DNA of 64,000 nt. It comes from Rosa chinensis. Its lineage: Eukaryota > Streptophyta > Magnoliopsida > Rosales > Rosaceae. Location: positions 38,686,112 through 38,750,111 of the forward strand of contig NC_037091.1 of assembly GCF_002994745.2 (NCBI RefSeq). The letters run 5' to 3'. Below, in pieces: positions 12,649-22,727 of the stretch. The position numbers and the translations under genes are program-made. How positions within the stretch are numbered: position 1 is the first letter of the stretch; every line of letters begins with the position of its first letter. The notes beneath the pieces are model-generated. The model did not search any database, was not told where the DNA came from, and saw only the letters and a program-made list of their open reading frames with translations.

Positions 12649-12931
12649 TCAGACCCTACAAATTGTAACAAAAAGAATACCAAAGAACCAGGATGGATAT
12701 GGACGGACACAAGAACAAAAAAGATGAACTGATGGACAAAGGATGAAATCAACTTGTAGAAGCAAAAGAACTAATTCACGACTTGCAGAAGCAAAAGAAC
12801 CAATTCGATAAAAAGAACCAAGGCAAGAGAATCAACCAACCAAAAGAACCAATTCAACCAAATCAAAAAGGACCAAATCAAAAGAACCCTCTATTCGCAG
12901 CGGAAAGAACAAACCGAATCCGAATGGATCT

Positions 12932-12944
12932 CGGCTCTGATACC
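12932..12944 (-). other. Primer-binding site of copia-2
   Basis: The minus strand reads TGGTATCAGAGCC one base from the 5' LTR. This is a perfect plant initiator tRNA-Met primer site. Confidence 0.9.
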
Positions 12945-12945
12945 A

Positions 12946-13147
12946 AGTCAAATAGAACAAAGGAATAAGAGATTGAGAATTTTCTGATGTTATTTACCTT
13001 CTCCAAGAATGGAGTATATATACAAGATACATCCAGACCTATTAGGAAACTAATTACCAGACCTATTAGGAAACTAATTACAACAGAATAATCCTAATAA
13101 TACACAATATTCACAATCCTAATTACATGGCATGACTCACGCCAACA
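12946..13147 (-). repeat. 5' LTR of copia-2
   Basis: This 202-bp LTR is identical by eye to 8738-8939 and is followed by the target duplication GGTTA (13148-13152). Confidence 0.9.
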
Positions 13148-13903
13148 GGTTATTGCTTACTCGTGTTTATATTTTGGTAGACAAGTGGACTATTGGGTTA
13201 ATTTGAATTCCAGATTAATGGAGAAGGTCTGTTGATAGCAAGATAAAACTGGATAGTTGAGGTTCGAATGATGAGTAAGCAGTGTGAGAGCAATTGTGTT
13301 TTCGCTGGAATAGATAATAAGTCAGGGGACTGGTTTCTAGTGATGGAGTTGTCTGAGAAATGATGGAGCTGCTATTGGTGTAATTTGATGTTCCTGGAAT
13401 CAGAGAAATCGATGAACTTGTATTTTAGTTTCTTAAGAAATAAGAAATAAATGTTTTGACACACTGTACTTTTGCTCCTCGTAATGTGGTTAAAGGAGTG
13501 TAAATGACTTGGTATATTGGAAGGTGAATTTGGTGTCTTGGTAAGATAACAAAATAGTATTACAAGTGTTAAATAGTCGTGGTTATATGATTAGCCCACA
13601 AGTGCACAAATTGGAGAAAGTATGCCCCATCAACCAAGAGTGTTGATAAAATGATTTCGTCGGGTTTCAAGTTTGAAGATCATGAGTAAACAAGATGGCT
13701 AATAAAGGAGGAAACGTAGTACAAGTACGAGTTGAGCTTTGAGTTGGCATTGCATTCATGCATTGAACATTGAATAATTTGTTTGGTAATTTAAATGTGT
13801 TAATTATATAATTTAAAGAGGTTTGGCCCTACTGAGTGAAAGCTCATCCCTATAGATGTTCACTTTGTTCAAGATGTTCAACACATTTTTCGAGAGCACT
13901 AAG

Positions 13904-16900
13904 TAGGCTTGGGCTTGGGTCGGGCCGGGCCTGAATTTTGCTAGAACCGAGCCCGAGCCCGAAGTAATCGGTTTGGGCCGGTTTAGTCTATTTGAAATCT
14001 GGTAACCGAGAGAAACCAGACCCGATAAGTAAAGTGTTGGGTTTTCGGTCCCAAAACTCAAACGTTTTTCCAGAACATGGATTGCCTAGTTTGCATGCAC
14101 ATGCATAGTCCTGGAACTGTGTTGCTGCATTTTTTGGTACCTGCAACGCAAATGGGGGCTTTTCAAGCATTATAGTACAATAATCACTCATCAAAGCACA
14201 TTACAAGTTTACAACAAAGTTGAAAAGTTAAACTGTGAAACATTGATCTGTTATCAATTCAAATACAATTATAGAACATTCACATGAACTGAAATTAAAG
14301 ACAAATTGACAAAAGCTCAAATACTGTGAATCAACTCAATCAAGCCAATCAAATGAAGAGCTAATGAACACAATTATTTACCCAAAGTCACAAATACATA
14401 AAAATAAATTTCATTACTGCAAACTGCACTGCAGTAATGAAATAATGGCTAATGCAAATTCCCAAACCACAAGTCCAGTGTCCAGAGCATCAAATCATCA
14501 TTGTTTTATTGTCTACAACAGTCCAGAACACCAAATTTTGACAATGAAAGATTAAAAAATTAAAAATCAAATCAAGAAGTTGAACAAATAGACTAATGCA
14601 TGGAGGCTACTGCAACTGGGTGCAGCTGCTCCACATGCTTTCATCACCAACTCCAGCTGCTGCAACTGCTCCAAATGCTTTAAGTTTAAAAATTCAAGCT
14701 GCATTTAACAAACAAAAATGACAGATAAAAATCAAATCACATGACATTAACCAAATCAATGACTTCAAGTGATGAGCATTGCAAATAACACACATATTAG
14801 CACATATAAAATCCAGTCCAGAACCACAATGACATTAACAGTATAACACATTAAGCCATTAACAATTTAACACATCAACTCAAAAGCAATGACACCATTG
14901 AGAATTTGAGATATTCAGCTGTTGTTCACACATTTACACATATGGACAGTTTAACACTGATTCACAGATTTACACATATTAACAGTTTAACACACATTCA
15001 CACATTTACACATTCAATAACGGTTCACACATTAAGTACTTAACAGTTTCACATCTGTCCCTATATCAATGCATCTGTCCCTATATCAATGACACATTAA
15101 CACAATAAAACATCACAAATTCGCAATTACATATTAAGGGATTGCAGTCTGCTACCTTTATAATTTGGCTTTTCCTTTGGTTGCTGCTCTTGCACCATCC
15201 ACTGTCTTTGCATTCTTTGACGCTTTAGAAGATTTAGAGGTGGTTGGAAGGTCAGGCTGATCAACTGTAGTACATTCTTCATTTGCATGTTCTGCAGCCA
15301 AATTGAAAATAGATTGACGATTAAACCATTTATCACATAGAAAATATAAACTGAAACTAATGAAACAAAGATATTTGAAATGCTCAAAACTACAAAATTT
15401 CATACCATGCTCTACACTTTCATAGAACTCAATGTCCTCAACAGTGGGAACATATTGGATGTTGTGAATGGTCTCGGACCTAATCCAGTTTTGGTAACAG
15501 ATCAATGCTTCAACTGTTTTGGGAGTGAGAGAACTCCTAAAAGGATCAATGACCCTTCTCCCAGTGCTAAAGCAAGACTCACTTGCCACTGTGCTAACTT
15601 GTATAGCTAAAACATCCTTGGCAACTGCTGCAAGGTTAGGATACTTCATGCCATTCATCTTCCACCAGTCCAATATTTGCCATTCTTGAGGATTTTGAGG
15701 CTTCTCAATAGGATCCAGTAAGTATCTGTCAACCTCATGTCCAACAACAGCCTCTTCCGAGTCTTCCAACTCTCTTTCCCAATCTTGTTCCATGGCCAAT
15801 ATTTTTCCAATTGGTTGAACAGATTTTTTGGAAACTGATCTACTACCATCAGTGCCTTGGCTGAGTGTACTCTCTCCACTTTTAGATTTTCTTGAACTCT
15901 GATATCCTTGAGCCTCCATTGATGTTACATACATATCACAAAGGGAAACCAGAAGCTATTTTACCTTGCAGACTTGGTCTTAATCTCACTATGGTCCATC
16001 TGAAGCCACTTGTCGCAGATATTCTCCAAGTTTCTTATTTTGAACCTCGGATTTAACACCAACGCAATATAGATTAGCTGGTTGCAGTCATCCAAGCTCC
16101 CAAAAGACTTGTCAAATTTCTGTTTCATCTTCACAGCCATGTCATACAAAATCTTCTCGGTCTCGGAACCTGTTTGCATCTCAGCTGGTGTAAACAAGTC
16201 ATCTATCTCAGCCTTGATTGCCACTAAATCATGAAACGCTTTCTTTAATGTGGGATGGTTTGAAACACTTATCCTCATGGTCACATCATAAAAAAAATTT
16301 AGAAACCTAATAAACACTGCAGCCTTGTTCCAATCATCCTCAATCAGTGGCCCAACCCTTTTCCTTCTGTGTTTCTGCCTCACTTGCAGTTGCACATCAT
16401 TATCGTCGTCAACTACATCATCATCCTCATCAAAGTAGTTCAGGTACTTGCTTTCCTCCTCATCTACCATTCTGTCAAAAGCTTTTCTCAACCCCAATGC
16501 AGTGTCCAACATTAAATATGTGGAGTTCCACCTTGTCGGCACATCAAGTATGCAACCCTTCTTAGATTCTAGCTGATCCTTTGCCACACACTGTTTAAAA
16601 ACATCCAGCCTCTGTCCACTACTCCTAATATATCGAACTGCAATCCTAATTGCAGCAACTGACCTTTCCATCATTGCAAGCCCCGATCTCACAATTAGGT
16701 TTAGAATGTGGGCAAGGCACCTAACAACAGGTGGTTTATTCCAACCTAACATCTTCTTCCTAATGTAGTCAAGTGCAACCTTGTTTGCACTTGCATTGTC
16801 GACAGAAACTGTCAACACTCTCTCCACTCCCCAATCAATCAAGCATGACTCCAACAACTTACCTATGCTAGTGCCCTAGTGATTAGGAATTACCCTAAAG

Positions 16901-18181
16901 TTTAGAATTCTTTTATGCAATGTCCAACCAGAATCAACAAAGTGGGCAGTCAAAACCATGTAATTGATATTTTGCACCAATGTCCATGTATCAGTGGTTA
17001 AGCACAAACAATGACTCCTAAGCTCTTTCTTAAGCTCTATTTTTGCTTCCTCATACATGTTCAAGAATTGTTTTACAATAACCTTTCTAGATGGTACATC
17101 CCACCTAGGCACAGACACACTACAAAAATACCAAAACCCGGGCCTTTCGATGAAACTAAAAGGCAATTCATCCATAACTAAAATCTTGCAGGCTGCTTCC
17201 TTGCAAGCATCCTGACTCCACTTAATCATCACTAACTCCTTAGTACCCCCAGTACTTAAAACCTGTTGCCCAGCCTCTAAATCAACCCTTCCCGAATATT
17301 TTTTGCAAACATCCTGTATATGCCTCCTAAGACTACTAGTCCCATTCCTGTAGCTATCACATGCAAGATCAGTCCCATAATAATTACATTTAGCTCGCTG
17401 GATAACAGAAGTTTGAATCTTCTTACCATCCTTGACCTCGAATACAAGCTTGTCGATCTTCTTGAAGTGCTCCCACACCCAGGATCTTCCAGCTGGTTTT
17501 TCAGACTTTTCTCCTTCCTCTTCCTCTGCATCTGCATCTCGCTTTCTCTTTCCCCTTACAGCTCTCTTTTTCTTCTAGGCCTTGAATGTTTTAGGAATTG
17601 TCTGAACCCTCGAAGCATCGGTTGGAGTTGGTCTTGGTCTTGGAACAATTGATTTTGAATTTGAATTGGAATGAATGGAATCGGAATCAGATTCGGAGCT
17701 TAAACTTTGGGATGCATTTTGTGTTGATGCCATTAAATTTGGAATGAAATGAACTAGGTTTTGGTTTTGGGAAGACAGAAATGCGTAATAAGCAAGAAGT
17801 CAAGAACTGGGTTTAGGTTGATATGGTTTTCGAGAAACGGAGAAAGAGTGAAAGAGAGAGGCTGACATGGTTTCGATCGTGAAAAGGAGAGTGAAGACTA
17901 GGGCTGACTGTTTTAGTGAGGTTTTTACTTCTTTTTTTTTAATATACTATATATATAATGATCCAATAGTATACTGACGTATGGCATATTACTTGTAAAT
18001 TGGGTCTGTTCAGGTAGACCGAACCTTAAAAATCTTAAGCCCGAGACTGAACCGAGAGTTTGTAATCGGGTCGGTCTTTGAACCAAACCGAAAAATTTCA
18101 TTTACAAACCGAACCGAATCGGGCTATTTGCGTCGGCCCGAGTCGGGTTATTGGTCCTTCTGGTCCGGACGCCCAGGCCTA
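13904..18181 (-). mobile_element. hAT transposon (hAT-1), complete ends, decayed transposase
   Basis: Terminal inverted repeats TAGGCTTGGGC (13904-13914) and GCCCAGGCCTA (18171-18181) bound a 4.3-kb unit. The flanking octamers GCACTAAG (13896-13903) and GAACTAAG (18182-18189) match 7/8, the target-site size expected of hAT. Both subterminal regions are rich in short repeats of the type CCGAACCG/CGGGTCGGG, which serve as transposase-binding sites in plant hATs. The transposase gene is on the minus strand. About 1.1 kb of A-rich sequence without coding potential (14060-15150) lies between it and the left end. Confidence 0.88.
15158..17733 (-). pseudogene. hAT-1 transposase (BED finger, RNase H-like, dimerisation domain)
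   Basis: The start at 17733 (MASTQNASQSLSS) is followed by a lysine/arginine-rich stretch. A BED-type zinc finger region comes next (VWEHFKKIDK...AKCNYYGTDLAC...GTSSLRRHI). The catalytic core follows (LTTDTWTLVQNINYMVLTAHF; RCLAHILNLIVRSG), then the hAT C-terminal dimerisation domain (ILDWWKMNGMKYPNL...VASESCFSTG). A last exon appears to start at about 15310 after a GTATGA...CTGCAG intron. Lesions are a TAG at 17575-17577, a TAG at 16876-16878 in place of a lysine codon, and a frameshift plus stop near 15935-15961. The product would be a cut-and-paste transposase; this copy is inactive. Confidence 0.9.
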
Positions 18182-18623
18182 GAACTAAGGATGATGGCAA
18201 TGCTTTTGTTTACAATACTCGAAAAGTATTGTAGAAGACAAGAGCGAGTTAGATTAGAGCAATTAGATGTAATTTCTCTTTATTAAAGTTTTGTTATTCA
18301 AAATGTTTTATTTTCGACGATTTCAGAAAATGTGTTTAATGTTGTTTTTAATTTCACTTTACATTTCCACGCTCACACCTCGGATTTAGTGTTAGCTACC
18401 TAATCTCACCTACATCTGGTTTGGAGCGTGACAGGCACACCCTCCTACCCCATTATTTTGTCTTCTGGCGTGAGTGCAAATTTTAGTTTCCCTCAAGTGC
18501 ATTTGATTTGCAAGGTGGGAGTTTTCAGTGGACGTCGTGGCCTACCTCGCCATTTTGGCTTTTAACTTCAATCCTTCGTCCTATTGGATCAACTACTTTT
18601 GACGATAGAGTCATTTTTGAATC

Positions 18624-18770
18624 TAGGAATGGGCAAATGGGGCGGGGTACCCGCGGATTTTCCCTACACTTCTCAAACTGGCGGGACTTATTGCCCCATG
18701 AAGGGTGCAGGAGCGGGGACGGAGTTTCCCATTACCCAGGCGGGGTCCCCATTTTTTTTTTTTTTTTTTT
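18624..18770. repeat. GC-rich repeat X, copy 1
   Basis: The repeat begins TAGGAATGGGCAAATGGGGC and runs to GGGGTCCCCATT followed by a T-tract. It is repeated in inverted orientation at 22850-22956. The TAGG...GGGC start looks like a hAT terminus, but a matching opposite end was not found. Confidence 0.6.
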
Positions 18771-19095
18771 CGGTCAGATACATATACTTGGGTTTTTTCA
18801 ACACACATAGTAGGGGCATTTCTATTATTTTCTTACTCTAAAAAAAAATTAAATAAATAAAACCAATACGGAGCATATCTCTTTCCCACCCAAAGAGCTG
18901 CCATGGCTGAACTAAAAAAAAAACCCAAAATTTTCATTTGTCCTTCACACTCATAAACCAATCACAGCTGCAATTTCCGTCTTCGACTTCTCCTCCTCTC
19001 TCTGAGACCTTTTTCTATTTCCTATTTGTGAGGTTGGTCTTCTCTAGGTATATATTCTTTTTCCGGGTTCTACATTTTTTTCTGGGGAGAATTTT
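18771..19095. other. AT-rich spacer, nothing recognised
   Basis: No gene or clear repeat is visible between repeat X and the fold-back element; there are only short A and T runs. Confidence 0.5.
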
Positions 19096-19382
19096 AAGAA
19101 CAGTACATGAACTTAAGGCCACTCCGAATTTTAGTGCCTAACGTTTATATAACCCAAAATAAGTACATGAACTTTTAATCCCGACCCAGTTTTCATACAT
19201 GCCGTCACTAACACCGTTAACTTTTATGCCACATGGCATATTAATAAGGCATAGGTGTTAACGGTGTTAGTGACGGCATGTATGAAAACTGGGTCGGGAT
19301 TAAAAGTTCATGTACTTATTTTGGGTTATATAAACGTTGGGCACCAAAATTCGGAGTGGTCTTAAGTTCATGTACTGTTCTT
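19096..19382. mobile_element. Fold-back MITE
   Basis: Two nearly perfect inverted arms of about 135 bp (19096-19232 and 19247-19382) surround a loop of about 15 bp. The arms carry AGTACATGAACTTAAG, CCGACCCAGTTTTCATACA and GTCACTAACACCGTTAAC. No coding sequence is present. The structure is that of a palindromic, Mutator-like or fold-back miniature element. I could not fix an exact target duplication. Confidence 0.85.
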
Positions 19383-19703
19383 GATAATTTCCCTTTTTTT
19401 CTGGGTAATACCTCCTCATCTTCTTGGAATTGATTGGGTTTGTTGTTTGTTGAAAAGGAAGATCAAGAAAACAAAGGAAAGCAAGGAGGTAAGGAACGAC
19501 TCATAGCTAGAATCATTCATTGGTTTTGTGCAGCCAAGGTGTTCAATAAAAAACCACTGAGAATTTTGGTTAAGGAAACAAGCTCCATTTTCGTTTTCGT
19601 TGCTCAATTTGGCATAAAGGCCAGTGCTTTCCCTTTAAATCTTGAAGATTGTTGTGCGCACAAATTTCCTTCAATCTTTGTCTTCCAAACTGTTAGATCA
19701 TAA

Positions 19704-19742
<39 letters not shown>

Positions 19743-20199
19743 ACCCTAAAACATGGAAATTACTTGTCCTAAAAGTCAAATTTAGTGTCAACTAACCTAA
19801 TTACATGTTTTGTAGAAAATCTTAACAAGAGGAGGAAAAAAAATTGAAATTCCGGTGAATTTTATATGCACCACCACTTTTGGTGGCACAAGTACTTCGT
19901 GAAGCAATCCAGAAATATAGAAGCTTAAATGGAGCAATGAAGCCATGGACTATGAAGTACTGATGCAAAGAACTACGTTCAATTACTCATTTGGCTGGAA
20001 ATTACAAGGGAAGTTCACGAAAATCGTTCTGCAAAGCAGGAAACTGCAGTTCAGAATTAGCTTATTGGGAACAGTGTTGGAGAGCTTTTCTTGCAACCTT
20101 CCAAGTAGATTATTGCAGAAAGGGCTAGCATTCCTTAAAGACATTATTTTGTAATGCATCATAAGCCCAAAATTTGAACTAAACGTCATCAAGGAAGTG
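19383..20199. other. Spacer with an (AT)n microsatellite
   Basis: The only clear structure is a dinucleotide AT run of about 30 bp at 19706-19738. Short open frames here lack motifs and are not supported as genes. Confidence 0.5.
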
Positions 20200-20204
20200 G
20201 AAAT

Positions 20205-22346
20205 TGCTCTGCTAAAAATAACACGCAATTTAAAACCCTTTTTGTTGTCAAGTTGTAGTAGTGAAAGTAAGGGATCGTTCTACGCCAAGGATCAAGGGTT
20301 TACCTTCAATTTATGTAACCTACAAAACAAAATAAACTAGAAACTATAATAAAACAAATTTAAAAACACAATTGGGGGGATTGTTGATTAATTTTGCTGA
20401 AAATAAAGTAAGAACAAAAGATGAAACTAAAGTAAAGTCTGTGAATATGATGATGAGCAGTTAGGAGTTCGTTATCCACCACTAAACACAATCCAAGTTC
20501 CAATTTTTCTTCCTATGTTTATTACTAAGTCATGAGAGAGAGATTGACCAAGTTACAAAGCTAGAAGCAAGCTAAGTACCTTATATTACTTCCCTATAAT
20601 GTTCTAACAAGAACAAGCGCCGTTATTAGAACCTTTTGAAAACATGCAACATAGAGATCACAAGCGGCTCCTACATTTAGCAAGTTCTAAAGCATTAAGC
20701 ACATATGGAAGGATGTCAATCTAAGTGTACAAACTAGTACAACAAGCGTGTCTAGTTGCATTCCTCATCTTTGGTACACACCTAGGCGAGAGGTTTTACT
20801 ACTTCGGTTAAAATCACAAAACTATTAGGTGAATTGCTATTTAACCTAGCACCAATTACATGCATATCCTATATGTTTGCAACCACATAACACATACATA
20901 TAAAAGATTCATCTAATCCAGAACCAAAGAACAATCTCATCGACAAAGTAACTAAAACATAGAAATTTATTATGAAACTTGAACCATAGTTTAGGGCTTC
21001 AAACTAGCCCCTAACACAAAAGTATTTAGCTACTCATTGTTCTAAGGTAAACACACAGTAACATATTGAAAATAAAAGGGCAAAGTCGCAGAAAAAGAGA
21101 GTGAAGATGCACGGTGGATGTTGCTTGAAGATGGATGGTCACGGTGGTGGCAGATGGCGACTTTGGTGGCTTCTTTTCCTTATGCTTGTATGGAGCTTCG
21201 AAAATCAGAGAGCTAGGGTTATTTTGAGGCGTGAAATCTGTATGATATGGTCTCCCTTTTGATGCCAAGAAGCCTCCTCTTTTATTGTTTACAAACCCCT
21301 AACTTTTCTCTTCAAAACCGGGTTGAGTTCTCCTTATTCTTCTCCAACTCCACTTGCTTGGCTGCCACACAATCTTCTGAACCTTCCTTAAGTCTTTCTA
21401 ATAGTCTCTTGATAAGTATAATGCAGCAAAAATCCAATAAAATTCGTCCCAAAATCTGCCAAGAATATCTTCAGAAAATATAACCTTTAATTCACTTTCC
21501 TTTCTCAACTAGGACTGATTTCCCTCTCCATGTTTGACAAGGGTTCCCAGCAGATTCGAAGGTGATATTCTGCCACATAATACTTCTGATGTCACCCTTA
21601 AAAACCGTGAAAAAACCTTCTAGAAATCTTCTTGAAACGTGGCCCAACAACGGTCTTGAAAATGCTTCGCATAAAGACTTGTCAGAAATTCCAGATTTTC
21701 CTTATCCTCTGATCATATTTGCAGCATCGTAACTTCTTCATTACACCACCTTTCTGGATGATTATTGATTCTATACTGCTCTACAAAATATATTCTTAAA
21801 TTCTGGGCAGAGAAATTCATGATTATCATCCCGTAAGTCCAGTATAAAAGTCCTTGAAAAAGCTTCCTGAAAAGCTGATGGAAACAGTCTTCTCGAGGAA
21901 CCAACTTTGAGCACAGACTCCGGCTTCCTCCTTATCATTCTGGACCAAATATTTTACTGAAGTTATAGTAGAACATGTGATCTTAAAATTTTACCAGGCC
22001 TTTCTTCATAATTCCACTCGAAGGTTCTTCAAAACAGCTTCCCAAAACAGAAGAAAATAAGGCAGACTCTTGTACTCTGTTTTCTGCTTCTCTGCAACTG
22101 TTTTTAACGCCAACTCTCTCCATCTTCTCTTGAGTTCTAGGACCAACTGAATCATCATAATCCATCCTTTGCATCACTACTTCATGTGAAGTGGCTTGAT
22201 TTCCCCATTGTAGCTCTCTTTTCTCCTGAACTGCTTCTCAAAGTACCTAAGAAAATAACAAAGTTAAATTGATCTTGTTAAGGAATAAACTAAGCAAAAG
22301 TATAGAGGTTTGAACTATAAATTCATAGCATTTTATGCTCCTATCA
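20205..22346. mobile_element. Solo LTR, 2.1 kb, probably Ty3/gypsy
   Basis: The unit starts TGCTCTGCTAAAAATAAC and ends TTTTATGCTCCTATCA. It is flanked by the perfect pentamer GAAAT at 20200-20204 and 22347-22351. It contains no pol motif, PBS or internal LTR pair, so recombination between the LTRs of a large element is the simplest reading. The phrase AAGGGATCGTTCT near its left edge recalls Ogre/Tat-type LTRs, which is a weak family clue. Confidence 0.72.
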
Positions 22347-22727
22347 GAAATTAATGCTCAAAGTAGGCTTCCCGAGAAGGCAGAAATTGTCTGCTTTTCA
22401 CAAACCTTTTTAGAATGCAAAGCAAGTTAAACAACTAAGGCAGTCCACAGAACACATTCATCACAGCAGCCACAACTCCAAACTTCCAAAGCAAATCAAT
22501 GCACAGCAGCCACAACTGCTGCACTGCACAACTCCATCTGCATAATTCAAAAATTATATCAAATAAGGTTCCAAACATTTCAATGCATGCATACCAGCTA
22601 AAATTAGTAAATTACAATTACCATATCTGCAATTCACTGATTTGACATTTTAAATGAAAACCAAAAACATGAAAAGCATTCAAAAATTCTAAATCTGCAA
22701 TTGTAAGATAGTTCATACCTTGGCATA

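Larger units (their letters stand above)
8738..13147 (-). mobile_element. Young Ty1/copia retrotransposon without gag (copia-2)
   Basis: A 4.4-kb element lies on the minus strand with two 202-bp LTRs (8738-8939 and 12946-13147) that I find identical base for base. The perfect target duplication GGTTA is at 8733-8737 and 13148-13152. The PBS (minus TGGTATCAGAGCC, 12932-12944) and a polypurine tract (8940-8948) are intact. The LTRs end TG...CT on the element strand rather than TG...CA. Only about 300 bp, including a long A-tract, separate the PBS from the protease, so there is no room for gag. Identical LTRs imply very recent insertion. Confidence 0.93.
7800..18433. mobile_element. Probable Ty3/gypsy solo LTR, about 1.9 kb, split by copia-2 and hAT-1
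   Basis: The unit starts TGTGAGATCT at 7800 and ends TTTGGAGCGTGACA at 18433, giving TG...CA ends. The flanking pentamers are GCCAC (7795-7799) and GGCAC (18434-18438), a 4/5 match. With the nested copia-2 and hAT-1 removed, the pieces 7800-8737, 13153-13903 and 18190-18433 total about 1.9 kb without coding sequence. The end motif resembles Tekay/Del-type gypsy LTRs. A small non-coding LARD is an alternative. The GC-rich open frame at 8095-8439 lies in this unit and is probably not a gene. Confidence 0.5.
6840..18623. mobile_element. PIF/Harbinger deletion derivative, split by later insertions
   Basis: The left end, GGCATCTCCAAC (6840-6851), matches the terminal inverted repeat of the longer Harbinger at 51048-61912. 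From about 6950 to 7500 it aligns closely with 57530-58050 of that element, including the start of the transposase (ATGAATAGGTTGTGG, 7448). It then jumps at about 7505 to sequence matching about 61390-61640, so the transposase and second gene have been lost. It is interrupted at 7799 by a probable solo LTR. Weaker similarity resumes at 18434, including CTTCAATCCTTCGTC, and stops at 18623, where a GC-rich repeat begins. The right TIR is missing. Confidence 0.65.

Noticed and set aside
21026..22177. Several short frames within the 2.1-kb solo LTR
   Set aside because: No motifs, both strands equally open, and the whole block is explained by the LTR.
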